Positions 6,921 through 15,578 of a stretch of 29,279 bases of DNA are shown in pieces (position 1 is the stretch's first letter; every line of letters begins with the position of its first letter). Location: IMG/VR virus record IMGVR_UViG_3300046009_011060, positions 1-29,279 of that record, one strand, 5' to 3'. Both the position numbers and the translations under genes were made by a program. This DNA is from a virus. A model generated the notes under the pieces. That model was not told where the DNA came from, did no database searches, and saw only the letters and a list, made by a program, of their open reading frames with translations.

Positions 6921-8813
6921 TTACTCGCGTATTTGTGACTCATCTAACAATGAATTCCCTCTAATATCAGATTCAAAAATCATCTGTTTCTTTTGATTTT
7001 TAATATCGTTGAACATTTTTGAATTTTTATTTCGTTGGGTTTTAGTTTCAAGTGCTAATGGAGACCCACCTTTATATTGGGGTCTGATTGAATCTGATTC
7101 ATCATTGTCTTTTTTAAGGCCTATGGCTCCTATTCTGTCTTTACCAAATGCATTATCTTGTGTATTTTTATTTGTAACATTTTCTTTTGGTCTACCTAAT
7201 GGTTCTTTTTCATCATATCCTTCAGGTACATCACCTTCGTATCTACCTCTTCCATATAGAGAAGCTAAATCATGTGGTGTACCATAAGATTTACCTGTTT
7301 CAAGTGGATCATTTCCTTCATTCTCAACTTGGGTTACACGGAATTTACGTTTAGCATCTTGGAGAATCAAGTCTCTATACTCATCATATTGATCTTCACT
7401 TAAATGGAATAGATTTTCATATATCCAATCAGTAGGCATTATTTTATTTTCGATCATTGTAACAGCTAAGTCTGTTTTTTCTTTCATTAATGCTACTCTT
7501 TCTTGATCGTATATGATTGAAGGTGTAGTTAATGATAGATCAAAATTTGTTAAACTCTCGTCAGTATAACCTTGAGAATATAAGTGAACCAATGCTATTT
7601 TAGTTAATTCTGAAACTACTATACGTTGGATGCGTTCAATTGTGCGGGCAAACCTAATATCTTCGGCTGCTAATGTTGCTTTACCTGTTAAGTCTTTTTC
7701 ATAACCCATAAATGCTTTTGGAACTTTAAGAGCAGCAAATAATTTGTCTCTTAAATATTCTACGTCGGTAATACCATCGTACTGTAAACCACCTAAAGTG
7801 TCAATTTTAGTTGCTTGATCATTACCACGTACAGGAATATAAAAATCTTCAAGTAAGTTTTGCATGTTGTACTTCAAGTTATAATCACCTGTTTGTTGAT
7901 CAATATATGGAGTACGTTTCATTTTGGAAATTGTTTTCTGCATAAAATTTTCTACTTCAGCAGGTGCAATATTTCCAACATTAATTGAGAATATACGTTT
8001 TTCTGGCGCACGAACAATTCTATGAATTAACATCGCGTCTTCCATCATTGTATATTGTTTAAACAATTTACGACCTGGTTCCAGATACGATCTACCATAT
8101 GGTAAAAAGTTAGTGTCAGTTAATAAACGAAAATGGGCCATTTCGTAATTGTCAAAATATATAGTATTTCCTTGAGCAGCAGAGTTTGGAACATTATAGT
8201 AACCATAGTCTGATGGAGATGAAATACCATCTGGGTCAAATCGGAATCTGATATCGTTGGGGTGGTCTCTATCATATCCGTCTTGTCTTTCAATATGGAA
8301 TGCATTGTATGGAATTACATTATACACACCAAATTTTTCTGAGATTTCTAATTTTAAAAAGAAATCACCATATTTCAGCATGTTTCTAATCCAAGGCCAC
8401 AAGTTAAATTCTACGTTTAGTACATCGTAAAATAAATTGTATAATATACGTTGAATATCTTCGTCTGAGCTTCTAATTTGAAGTACTTCTCCCATATCAT
8501 TACGTAAAGTACATTCGTCAGCTAATATATCTAACGCAGAAGCAACGATAGCATCCGTGTCCATAGCATCGTATTCTGAGTATAATGTAGGGCGTAATGT
8601 TTGGTAGTTGAAGCTGCTTTGATAACCGTATATTGAGGTATGTGAGTTGGTGTAAATCCTATTGAATCTATCTACCAATGCATTTGTTTCGTAATCTCCG
8701 GATTGTTGGATTTTGTTAATATCCATTACTCTAAGATCACCTCCTTCATTACGGATAATTACATCCGTTGAAAATAATCTTTTTAATCTTGAAAATAATC
8801 TAGTATCTGCCAT
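6921..8813 (-). CDS. 20: Portal vertex protein, T4 gp20-like
   Basis: This 630-aa protein is the dodecameric portal through which DNA enters and leaves the head. It is longer than T4 gp20 (524 aa), mainly through a low-complexity charged C-terminal tail (from about residue 500). Recognisable gp20-family blocks include YSEYDAMDTDAIVASALDILADE, LWPWIRNMLKYGDFFLKLE, the KLFKQYTMMEDAMLIHRIVRAPEKR stem segment (about 250-275), VPKAFMGYEKDLTGKATLA, and a final ESQIRE. It follows the terminase gene with an 8-nt gap. In T4 the tail sheath and tube genes 18 and 19 lie between 17 and 20; they are absent here. A near-match TATAAATT lies just upstream of the ATG. Confidence 0.95.
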   Translation of the reverse strand: MADTRLFSRLKRLFSTDVIIRNEGGDLRVMDINKIQQSGDYETNALVDRFNRIYTNSHTSIYGYQSSFNYQTLRPTLYSEYDAMDTDAIVASALDILADECTLRNDMGEVLQIRSSDEDIQRILYNLFYDVLNVEFNLWPWIRNMLKYGDFFLKLEISEKFGVYNVIPYNAFHIERQDGYDRDHPNDIRFRFDPDGISSPSDYGYYNVPNSAAQGNTIYFDNYEMAHFRLLTDTNFLPYGRSYLEPGRKLFKQYTMMEDAMLIHRIVRAPEKRIFSINVGNIAPAEVENFMQKTISKMKRTPYIDQQTGDYNLKYNMQNLLEDFYIPVRGNDQATKIDTLGGLQYDGITDVEYLRDKLFAALKVPKAFMGYEKDLTGKATLAAEDIRFARTIERIQRIVVSELTKIALVHLYSQGYTDESLTNFDLSLTTPSIIYDQERVALMKEKTDLAVTMIENKIMPTDWIYENLFHLSEDQYDEYRDLILQDAKRKFRVTQVENEGNDPLETGKSYGTPHDLASLYGRGRYEGDVPEGYDEKEPLGRPKENVTNKNTQDNAFGKDRIGAIGLKKDNDESDSIRPQYKGGSPLALETKTQRNKNSKMFNDIKNQKKQMIFESDIRGNSLLDESQIRE

Positions 8814-8821
8814 AATTTAAT

Positions 8822-10414
8822 TTATATAAGCCACGAAATATCTTCTTGGCCATTTGAGTAAGGGTTATTTATTTTAAATGGGTTGTTTGTATTTTTATCA
8901 ACATGCCCAGATGAATATCCACCTGAATATTGGGTTTGGTTGGTTCCTATTCCGTTAAGCATACTTTTTGTCATTTCCATTCCATTTTGTCTTAACTTAA
9001 ATGCTGTATCTCTTAAGAAACAAGCCATTGAACATGCCATCACAATATCATCATTGTATCCTGATTGGGCTTCTGCTCGGCCATTTCTCCATATAAATAC
9101 TTTCATTTCTTCTATAGTTCGAATAGATTGAATAACAATACTTCTATCTCGAACAGCTTCTTGAAACTTTCCAATTGAAATTGGGCGTGTACCAGAAGAC
9201 ATTGTAAATCCAGGGGTCATTTTGCTGTGGTCCATATATGGGTCAAAATAAGTATCCACTGTTAAAGCATTGCCTTTAGGTGAGTAATATAGATTATGGT
9301 ATCCTCTTTCTTGTATTGTTTGAATTGTTGACCATCCAATACTTGAATTTTCAGGTGCTAGTAAAGCATTGTTATATTCTGTTGCTATACTTGCTAACAA
9401 ATGGCCAAAATCTCTTGTACCAATTTGCCCTCTATATTCACCAACTTGTGTAAATGTTTCGATATCAAATATATGAAAAGTAGAGTAATCAGACCCGTCT
9501 CCTCTAGCAACATCGGCTGTAATTAAATAGTTTCTTGAATAATCTGCTGGTTCCCAAATCCATAAGTTTTGGTCTACACCACGTTTTTCAAGTGGTTCTT
9601 TTATATATGTTGTTGAATAAAAATCAATTTCATCTGCTAAAAATACAGTGTCACCTGAGGTAGCGAAATCACAGTCACACTCTTGAGCAGCCATTTTAGG
9701 TCCTAAAAGTGAATCTTGTTGGTCTCTCCATGATTGATCTCGTTCAGGATGGACTTGCCATGGTAAACGGATAGGTAAAAAGTTATTATCTCCCATTTCT
9801 GCGGCAGACCATGTTTTATGGAACCAGTTACCTGTACCATAAGGTGTAGATAACGCTATACATCCCCCTCCAGTAGCTAAGGTTTGTTGAGCTGATGCCC
9901 AAATTTCCCCAATACCATTAATGAAAGCTGCCTCATCTATTAGTAGCAAAGAAACTGCTTCTGAACGACCTGCATCACTTGATGCTGAAGTTGCTTTAAT
10001 TTGAGATCCGTTGTTTAATCGGAGTGTTAATTTGTTATCTTCTGCGGGTTTGTCTTTTTCTTTAAGCCATACAGGTAAGTTATCGTACATAAACTTAACT
10101 TTTGTAACCATGTTTTTAGCGGTTTCCTGTTTAGTTGCGATACAAAGTACATTTTTGTCTTGATGAAATAACATTAACCATAAAGAATATCCTGCTGATA
10201 ATGTTGATATACCTAGCTGTCTAGATTTTAAAACAATTGAATAGTTGTTTTCTTGAAATAATGTTAATACACGTTCCTGAAATGGGTATAAGTTAAATTG
10301 GATTCTTCCGCGTTTCGGATGCTGAATATAACAATATTTTTTCATAAAATATGCCGGAGATGAGGCGCATCTTATATATTCTTCTCGTATTGCCTGTTTC
10401 AGGTCTTGACTCAT
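8822..10414 (-). CDS. 17: Terminase large subunit, T4 gp17-like
   Basis: This is the 530-aa packaging motor: an N-terminal ATPase pumps DNA through the portal and a C-terminal RNase H-like nuclease cuts the concatemer. The ATPase shows VLKSRQLGIST at 62-71, a variant Walker A in which the usual Lys before Ser/Thr is Ile (T4: SRQLGKTT) and a Lys lies at 63. Walker B is LLLIDEAAF (D160, E161), and the coupling motif is ALSTPYGTGNW. The nuclease domain begins with ITADVARGDGSDYS, giving the first metal-binding Asp. The start is the ATG at 10414, overlapping the upstream stop by one base. Lys63 as the functional P-loop Lys is inferred from terminases of other phages with N-terminal Lys/Arg. Confidence 0.95.
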   Translation of the reverse strand: MSQDLKQAIREEYIRCASSPAYFMKKYCYIQHPKRGRIQFNLYPFQERVLTLFQENNYSIVLKSRQLGISTLSAGYSLWLMLFHQDKNVLCIATKQETAKNMVTKVKFMYDNLPVWLKEKDKPAEDNKLTLRLNNGSQIKATSASSDAGRSEAVSLLLIDEAAFINGIGEIWASAQQTLATGGGCIALSTPYGTGNWFHKTWSAAEMGDNNFLPIRLPWQVHPERDQSWRDQQDSLLGPKMAAQECDCDFATSGDTVFLADEIDFYSTTYIKEPLEKRGVDQNLWIWEPADYSRNYLITADVARGDGSDYSTFHIFDIETFTQVGEYRGQIGTRDFGHLLASIATEYNNALLAPENSSIGWSTIQTIQERGYHNLYYSPKGNALTVDTYFDPYMDHSKMTPGFTMSSGTRPISIGKFQEAVRDRSIVIQSIRTIEEMKVFIWRNGRAEAQSGYNDDIVMACSMACFLRDTAFKLRQNGMEMTKSMLNGIGTNQTQYSGGYSSGHVDKNTNNPFKINNPYSNGQEDISWLI

Positions 10415-10980
10415 TATTTTTTAATTTTTATATTGTTAATGACTGCAATAGTATCTTGCATACATTCACTATATACTTTGGAAGTGTAATATGGTTTAAA
10501 TTTTAATAATCCCCATAAATATTTTTTATCCCAATCCTTATATAAAAATGTTGTTATGTTATCTTTAAATTCTTTATCTGTGAATGATATGGAATCTTTT
10601 TTAATAAACCCCGAAAATTTGTAACATTTTTCAGCTAAGGTAAAATATGCTTTTTCAGCTATACTATCTTTTTTTAATACTGTTGTAGTTAAAGTAGAAT
10701 CTTTGAAACGATATCTAGTTTCTACTATATCGGTAATGTTTTTAGTTTTAATATTTAATACTTTAGCTAAAGAATCATATTTTGGATATAACTTTTTAAG
10801 TTCACTTAATGTAAGTGCTTGTTGTCTGTTTTTATCTTCTATAAGAGCAATCATATTATTATTGTATCGTTTTCTTTCTTCTTTTTCATGTTGATACAAT
10901 TTAAATAAACCATACAATGCTATTAAACATATTGTTAATGCTGCTAATAATCCAAGTATTATTTTAGTTCTTATAGTCAT
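10414..10980 (-). CDS. Membrane-anchored coiled-coil protein, spanin-like
   Basis: This 188-aa protein has a short basic start, then a hydrophobic helix at about residues 8-27 (IILGLLAALTICLIALYGLF), then a long charged helix to about 70 with coiled-coil character. The remainder is mixed and Lys-rich. One N-terminal membrane anchor plus a coiled coil is the layout of Rz-type inner-membrane spanins, which act in the last step of lysis. No overlapping Rz1-like lipoprotein gene was found and no other lysis gene is nearby, so this is a weak suggestion. Its stop overlaps the terminase start by one base. The terminator at 10988-11023 lies directly before its ATG, so its promoter must overlap that region. 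Confidence 0.6.
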   Translation of the reverse strand: MTIRTKIILGLLAALTICLIALYGLFKLYQHEKEERKRYNNNMIALIEDKNRQQALTLSELKKLYPKYDSLAKVLNIKTKNITDIVETRYRFKDSTLTTTVLKKDSIAEKAYFTLAEKCYKFSGFIKKDSISFTDKEFKDNITTFLYKDWDKKYLWGLLKFKPYYTSKVYSECMQDTIAVINNIKIKK

Positions 10981-10987
10981 AATTTTT

Positions 10988-11023
10988 AAAAAAAAGTGTC
11001 TGCCGATATATTAAAGCAGACAC
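10988..11023 (-). terminator. Strong rho-independent terminator
   Basis: On the minus strand GTGTCTGC (11023-11016) and GCAGACAC (11003-10996) form a perfect 8-bp stem with a 12-nt loop, followed by eight Ts. It ends the transcript of the gene at 11083-11925. A smaller inverted repeat, AACCA/TGGTT (11045-11061), lies between that gene and the terminator. Confidence 0.88.
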
Positions 11024-11082
11024 ATGATTGTATTAGTATATTAGAACCATTTAAATTGGTTTTAATTTAAAAGTTATTTTTA

Positions 11083-11925
11083 TTAGAATAATTTATCTAA
11101 TTTAGATTGGATTTCTCCGTTTAATTTATTTAATTTTTTAAGTTCGCCCATCAAATCTTCTCTTTCTGTACCTTCAGCTCCTTTAATTTTACTAGCTAAT
11201 TCTTTCATTTTATCTTTGGTTTGAGTTTGGGTTTTCAAAAGAGCATCTTTATCGTTAGCTATCCTATCTAATTTAGGAGTTTTAGAAGCTGCTGCGGCTG
11301 CTTTATCAGTTTCTGTTGCTTTAGGTTCAGATACTTTAGGTTCAGATATTTTAGGTTCTTTTGCTACTTTGGGTTCTTTTTCTGTTTTTTCACCAGCTAC
11401 TTTACCTCTTTTTTTATCTGATTTACTTAAATATGGAGTAAAGTTAGGTAATTCTTCTCCAGTTTTAGGATTTTCAAAGTATTCATCCTCTGGGCGGTTT
11501 AAGAATTTTCTTATTTCTTGGTTGTTGAATGTTGCTGTATCAACTCCCATATCTTTACTTAATTGATTAGTATCTACTGTACCTTCATCTTCTAATTTAG
11601 TTAATAGGAGATTAAGGGCTTTACTTTTAGATGTATTTTCATCTCTAAATTTATTTAAAGTTGATTTAAACCCTTCCATATCGGATATATCATATATTGG
11701 GGTTTCATTTAGTTGATCTTCTTTAATTTTTTGACCGCCCGTTGTTTTAATACTTTTAATATTGCTATCTTTTTTTAATCTAGCTATTTCTGCCTTATCT
11801 GCAGGGGTATTATATGCCATAACATCTGTTTCACCTTTTGCATTAGTAACAGTAACATTAGATTCTTCATTCAATGCTGCAGCAATTTCTTCACGTACGA
11901 TTTCAAGTAAACGGGATTTTTTCAT
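11083..11925 (-). CDS. Core or internal head protein with targeting-type leader
   Basis: This 280-aa protein begins MKKSRLLEIVREEIAAALNEES, an amphipathic helix ending in LNE, matching the other putative capsid-targeting leaders. A second LNE|T lies near residue 74. The middle holds a small, possibly folded domain (about 75-150). It is followed by a low-complexity stretch with repeated KEPK/SEPK units (about 183-205), an Ala-rich segment, and a C-terminal coiled coil. The gene is transcribed alone: a perfect late promoter lies 12 nt before its ATG and a strong terminator 60 nt after its stop. A separate late transcript suggests high expression, as expected for an abundant head component. No homologous family is recognised. 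Confidence 0.75.
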   Translation of the reverse strand: MKKSRLLEIVREEIAAALNEESNVTVTNAKGETDVMAYNTPADKAEIARLKKDSNIKSIKTTGGQKIKEDQLNETPIYDISDMEGFKSTLNKFRDENTSKSKALNLLLTKLEDEGTVDTNQLSKDMGVDTATFNNQEIRKFLNRPEDEYFENPKTGEELPNFTPYLSKSDKKRGKVAGEKTEKEPKVAKEPKISEPKVSEPKATETDKAAAAASKTPKLDRIANDKDALLKTQTQTKDKMKELASKIKGAEGTEREDLMGELKKLNKLNGEIQSKLDKLF

Positions 11926-11934
11926 TTTAATATA

Positions 11935-11950
11935 GTTTATTTATAAATAT
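11935..11950 (-). promoter_or_regulatory. T4-type late promoter
   Basis: The minus strand reads ATATTTATAAATAAAC, identical over 16 bases to the element at 6909-6894, with TATAAATA at 11945-11938. The ATG follows after 12 nt. It overlaps the stop codon of the upstream P-loop kinase gene, so a late promoter is set at the end of an accessory gene. Confidence 0.8.
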
Positions 11951-12480
11951 TAAGAAAATACTATTTGTTTAACTTTCTGTATTCTTTCTTCGAGGGTGCC
12001 TATTAAAGATGTAAAGTTTTTAATTTTATGAGGGTATTTTCTTAATATATTCTGTATTTCAAGATCAATTTCATCTCTATACTTAGCATCTGTTGTTCTA
12101 ACACCATTATCCTCTATTTCAACTCCCGCAGGTGATATATAAAATATATAATCATATTCTCCAATCAAATGAGCGGCGGCTTGGTTAATTTCATCCCCAA
12201 CATAATATGGAATCGACTCAGCTAAACGTGTAAAAGCTATTACATCTATGACTGTACGGTCTGTTATGACTTTCTCCATAAGCAATTCAGACGCACGTTC
12301 AGCTAAAAACACAAATTGACCTTTTATTGTTGAATCTGTATTTAATGGGATACCTAAATCACGTAAATATTTTGAACGTTCTGTTGCAAAATAATATTCA
12401 CTAAATTCTGGTAGTTCTTTTAAAGCATTAACTAATGTAGTTTTACCTACAGACATTGTTCCACAAAAACCTATTTTCAT
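11950..12480 (-). CDS. P-loop nucleoside/nucleotide kinase-like ATPase
   Basis: This 176-aa protein starts MKIGFCGTMSVGKTTLVNAL, with a clear Walker A (GTMSVGKTT, 7-15) at the extreme N-terminus. The next region, ATERSKYLRDLGI, and the later VITDRTVIDVIAF and DYIFYISPAG resemble the AAA_28/NadR-type kinase family, which includes the kinase domain of NadR and assorted phage nucleotide kinases. The DR in ITDRT is typical of the Walker B strand in nucleotide kinases. The substrate cannot be read from sequence. It is the last gene of the accessory block, and an AT-rich 87-nt gap separates it from the next gene upstream. That gap holds a small inverted repeat, GTAAT/ATTAC (12496-12509), and no clear promoter. 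Confidence 0.75.
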   Translation of the reverse strand: MKIGFCGTMSVGKTTLVNALKELPEFSEYYFATERSKYLRDLGIPLNTDSTIKGQFVFLAERASELLMEKVITDRTVIDVIAFTRLAESIPYYVGDEINQAAAHLIGEYDYIFYISPAGVEIEDNGVRTTDAKYRDEIDLEIQNILRKYPHKIKNFTSLIGTLEERIQKVKQIVFS

Positions 12481-12567
12481 ATTTTATTTTTTGCTGTAAT
12501 TAAAATTACCACTTTTAATATATTATATTATTTTGAGGTAACCAAATTATTTTATTTTTTAATTTTA

Positions 12568-12804
12568 TTATTGTATATCATTTACATAATTAATAAATTC
12601 AAGAATAGATTGTTTATGTTTTGAAGAATTTTTAGCTGTCTCTTTTAACATAATATGTAAATCATGTTCACCTTCTTCTAACGTGTTAGTAAATGGTCTT
12701 AATATTGATTCAGCTAGTTCATGTTCTCCATCTTCACCATAATCATGGATATCATTTAAATAAAGATTAATATATTCAGTTAATTTATCCTTGGAGAGTT
12801 TCAT
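12568..12804 (-). CDS. Small acidic hypothetical protein
   Basis: This 78-aa, acidic, mostly helical protein (MKLSKDKLTEYINLYLNDIHDYGEDGEHEL) has no recognisable motif. The ATG overlaps the 3' end of the DUF6884-like gene by 20 nt, which suggests translational coupling. Conserved-looking His/Asp/Glu residues (HDYGEDGEHE, EEGEHDLH) could bind a metal, but this is speculative. Confidence 0.6.
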   Translation of the reverse strand: MKLSKDKLTEYINLYLNDIHDYGEDGEHELAESILRPFTNTLEEGEHDLHIMLKETAKNSSKHKQSILEFINYVNDIQ

Positions 12805-13267
12805 ATATGTAATTTTTAATTCTTTTAAATACTTCTTGAAGTTTACTTAATTGACTATTTAACCATTTTAAACGTTGACCGAATCTTTTACCAGCCATTG
12901 GAGTTTCTATATTTGACTCAGGAATATATTTAAGTAATGGTTTGATATATTCATTCCCTGCTAAAAATATAAATTTATTTTTTTCAGGGTTTAATCCTCT
13001 AGATTTCATTTCTTTATAAACTTCTTCACCCCATTTTTCTTTTTCTTCTTTATTAAAATCTTTTAAAGTTAAATCATATGGTTTTAATTCTTGATTTAAA
13101 TTAACTAAATGATGTTTAGCTGATAAAATATACATTTTATCTGGTTTAAGAGTTTTACCATATTCTAATGTTTTTTGGAACATTGGAGATGCAGAATATA
13201 ATTCTTGAGCTGGGGCTGGGTATGGGGTTTTAGATTTAGTGCAGCTTAAAAGGACTATTTTGGCCAT
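12785..13267 (-). CDS. DUF6884-like phage protein
   Basis: This 160-aa protein has the pattern LLSCTKSK...PAPAQELYSASPMF...YILSAKHHLV...LKPYDLTL, which I recognise as the family usually listed as DUF6884. It is common in phages and mobile elements, where the blocks read SCSKSK, PAxELY and ILSAKHGLV. The function is unsettled; the conserved Cys, Lys and His suggest an enzyme. Its C-terminus is basic and helical. It lies between the P-loop kinase and the MoxR/VWA group and is separated by about 20 nt from the gene upstream, so all of these may share one transcript. Confidence 0.65.
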   Translation of the reverse strand: MAKIVLLSCTKSKTPYPAPAQELYSASPMFQKTLEYGKTLKPDKMYILSAKHHLVNLNQELKPYDLTLKDFNKEEKEKWGEEVYKEMKSRGLNPEKNKFIFLAGNEYIKPLLKYIPESNIETPMAGKRFGQRLKWLNSQLSKLQEVFKRIKNYIYETLQG

Positions 13268-13287
13268 TTATATTTTGGTAATAAATA

Positions 13288-14322
13288 TTAATAAGTCTGT
13301 ATTTCTTTAATGACATTTTTCTTAAATAGTAGATTTATATGAATCTTAAAACAATTCATAAAATCTTGAGAATACTCAGGATGTTTTTCTATTAAAATTG
13401 GTAAAAAATAATCAAATATTGTTGGGTTATGTTTTGTGGAAGATATATGAGTGTATTTTTTCATTTGTCTTTTTAAATAATTATAATTTTTATTATTTGA
13501 ATTATTTTGTTTCAATTTATAAAAATAATTAAATAAATAAATAAAATACGGTTTTGAAGATTCAAACTCCATATTAGCCATAATTTCCTTAGCTAAATTA
13601 AGGTTAGATTCATCTTCACTAGTTATCATATTAATAATATTTTCAAAAATATCTTCATCTATAGATAATCCTTCATTTACAACATCATTTATATTATGAT
13701 CAAATATAACTTTAAGATTATACTGTTCTATTATATTAAATATATTTAAGAAAAAATTTACATTATCTACTGCTTTTTTATTACCCCAACTGTTATTTAT
13801 TGGAAGGCATTCTATTAAAGGATATTCTTTTATTAAAGAAAAATTAATATCAATATTGATATAATCTTGGTATTTTTCAGGTGAAATAAAATAGTGTGTT
13901 ATTTTTTCTTTACCTATTTCATCAATTCTACTCCAATCATTAATGTTGTTAATATATTTTTGAAATAATGGGTTTTCTAAAATAACTTCTGAAGGGACTA
14001 TGTAATAGGGGGAAAATTGTTTAGGTGAAGTATAAGAAGAAGATATAAAATCATGATTGATAATTAATGCATCTATTTTATCTAACTTTCTAGCTGTTTT
14101 TATGTTAAGTTTATTTTCTTCTATATAATTTTTTAATTTATATGAAGGAAATTCTGAAAGGGGGGTTAAGTAAGTGGTTGTATTGTCTTCTAATTTATTA
14201 TCTTTGTTGAGTTCATATAGGTTTTGATATTGGGTTATTTTATCTTTTAAAATATATCCTTTTATCGGAGTCCAACTTTTATATAATTCTTTTCTATTCC
14301 AATTTAAAAATGCTCCTACCAT
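13288..14322 (-). CDS. Helical partner protein of the MoxR/VWA cluster
   Basis: This 344-aa protein lies only 2 nt after the AAA+ ATPase stop, so the two are almost certainly co-translated. The N-terminal half is mixed, with an unusual number of Asn, Ile, Lys and Tyr. The C-terminal part (about 225-300) is helical, with a segment reading EDESNLNLAKEIMANMEFESS, which suggests HEAT-like or similar helical repeats. No catalytic motif is visible. MoxR-type ATPases often work with a VWA protein and a third, less conserved component; this could be that adaptor or substrate. The base composition is even more AT-rich than the head genes. The function is unknown. Confidence 0.65.
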   Translation of the reverse strand: MVGAFLNWNRKELYKSWTPIKGYILKDKITQYQNLYELNKDNKLEDNTTTYLTPLSEFPSYKLKNYIEENKLNIKTARKLDKIDALIINHDFISSSYTSPKQFSPYYIVPSEVILENPLFQKYINNINDWSRIDEIGKEKITHYFISPEKYQDYINIDINFSLIKEYPLIECLPINNSWGNKKAVDNVNFFLNIFNIIEQYNLKVIFDHNINDVVNEGLSIDEDIFENIINMITSEDESNLNLAKEIMANMEFESSKPYFIYLFNYFYKLKQNNSNNKNYNYLKRQMKKYTHISSTKHNPTIFDYFLPILIEKHPEYSQDFMNCFKIHINLLFKKNVIKEIQTY

Positions 14323-14324
14323 AA

Positions 14325-15506
14325 TTATTTACTTAAAAATTTAATTAATACTTTGTCTAACATTAATAATTTAAACGCTGATGAGTTGCCATTATATATT
14401 GATTTTACAATATTATATTTTAAGTCTACAGCGAATAACTCTTCATTCATTAAAAATGATAATCTATTAATAATTGGTTTTTCTATTTTATTTTCTTTAC
14501 TATAATATAAACTGTAATTAATTAGTCGAGTTGAGATGATTGATGCCAAATCTGCTCTATAATCTTTATCTTTTCCTATAATTCCTTTTAAAGTATTAAG
14601 AACATATTCTTCACTTTCATGAGTCAATATAGTTTCAGGTGAAATAATTTTATCTAATTTATTATTGATAAACATTGTAAATAATGTAGTAAATTCAGAC
14701 CCAACTGATCCTTCTCCAATCATTTGAATTAAATATAAACTATCATCAAATGAAGAAATCGATGAAATTGAATTGAAAAATGTTGTAATACTTCTTGAAT
14801 TAGTATCTATTGAAACTAATTCTGGGTGTTTTAAGAGGAAATTAATACATCTATTATCTATTTGGTTGTTTTCAGCCCATTCACTCCAACATTTAATATC
14901 AAATTTTAAATTAACTGAAATGAATCGTGTTTTTTGGGCGTTATCTATACTATTAACTAAATATTCTCCATTATCAGGGTTAGCAGTTAATATGATATGC
15001 CAATCTTTAGGTAAAGACCAACTTATATATTGTTGTCTATCTATTAGTTCCATAACAGCTTGTATAAACCTAATATCTGCTCTATTCCAATCATCTAATA
15101 ATAAAATTCCACCATTTGTTTTCCCACTAATCCATTCAGGTGGACAATAACTCATTCTATTTTGGCCGGTGAATTTATATCCTAGTTTAGTATATTCTTC
15201 AACAGCATGCTCATCAATCCAAAGATAATCATTATCTGTTTTACATACTTCAAATTGCCTAATTGGAAATCCTACTAAATCTCCTAATTCTTCAATCTGG
15301 GCTAAATTTAATTTTACAAAATTTAAATTCAACTCATTAGCTAATTGAATAATTGTTGATGTTTTTCCAATCCCAGAATCACCTATAACTTCAGTTGCTA
15401 CAGGTAATTTACCATTTTCTTGTAAATAACGATTATTTACAACAATATGAGTTAGAAATTCTTTTGCCTCACTAATGTTTAGTGAAATTTGTTTACTTTT
15501 TGACAT
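14325..15506 (-). CDS. MoxR-family AAA+ ATPase
   Basis: This 393-aa protein has a full AAA+ core: Walker A GDSGIGKTS (42-50), Walker B LLLDDWNRAD (135-144), sensor 1 LTANPDN (173-179) and a likely arginine finger in AQKTRF (about 190). The DDWNRAD form of Walker B and the ANPDNG sensor are typical of MoxR ATPases, which act as chaperone-like remodelling machines. MoxR genes are usually next to a VWA-domain gene, and here that gene (15569-16777) lies immediately upstream in the same orientation. The C-terminal 180 residues are helical and not recognisable. A TATATTTAA element lies 23 nt before the ATG. What it remodels, virion parts or a host complex, is open. Confidence 0.85.
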   Translation of the reverse strand: MSKSKQISLNISEAKEFLTHIVVNNRYLQENGKLPVATEVIGDSGIGKTSTIIQLANELNLNFVKLNLAQIEELGDLVGFPIRQFEVCKTDNDYLWIDEHAVEEYTKLGYKFTGQNRMSYCPPEWISGKTNGGILLLDDWNRADIRFIQAVMELIDRQQYISWSLPKDWHIILTANPDNGEYLVNSIDNAQKTRFISVNLKFDIKCWSEWAENNQIDNRCINFLLKHPELVSIDTNSRSITTFFNSISSISSFDDSLYLIQMIGEGSVGSEFTTLFTMFINNKLDKIISPETILTHESEEYVLNTLKGIIGKDKDYRADLASIISTRLINYSLYYSKENKIEKPIINRLSFLMNEELFAVDLKYNIVKSIYNGNSSAFKLLMLDKVLIKFLSK

Positions 15507-15529
15507 AACTTTTATTTTTTTAAATTTAA

Positions 15530-15538
15530 TTAAATATA
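15530..15538 (-). promoter_or_regulatory. TATATTTAA element before the MoxR gene
   Basis: The minus strand reads TATATTTAA, 23 nt before the ATG. The same nine bases occur 14-23 nt before four other genes (motifs at 16793, 18172, 19269 and 24634). The sequence is close to the Bacteroidetes -7 box TAnnTTTG. A promoter role is inferred from recurrence and position. Confidence 0.5.
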
Positions 15539-15557
15539 CGAATTTAATTTTAAAGGG

Positions 15558-15578
15558 CCAAACTAATGTTAGTCTTGG
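15558..15578 (-). terminator. Weak hairpin at the end of the VWA gene
   Basis: On the minus strand CCAA-G-ACTA / TAGT-TTGG can fold around the stop codon of the VWA gene, followed by CCCTTTAAAATT. The stem has a bulge and the T-run is short, so any terminator would be weak and could let transcription continue into the MoxR gene. Confidence 0.3.

Noticed and set aside
9700-10414. Idea that the terminase is inactive because of its Walker A
   Set aside because: All other motifs are intact, a Lys is present at position 63 and the gene is undamaged in its normal context, so a variant P-loop is the simpler reading.
11326-11390. KEPK/SEPK repeats as a histone-like DNA-binding tail
   Set aside because: The repeats are few, the protein has no other DNA-binding sign, and acidic residues balance the Lys; a flexible linker is enough to explain them.
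12481-12567. Possible small gene or promoter in the 87-nt gap
   Set aside because: No open frame of useful length, no exact copy of either promoter-type motif, and only a 5-bp inverted repeat in very AT-rich DNA.
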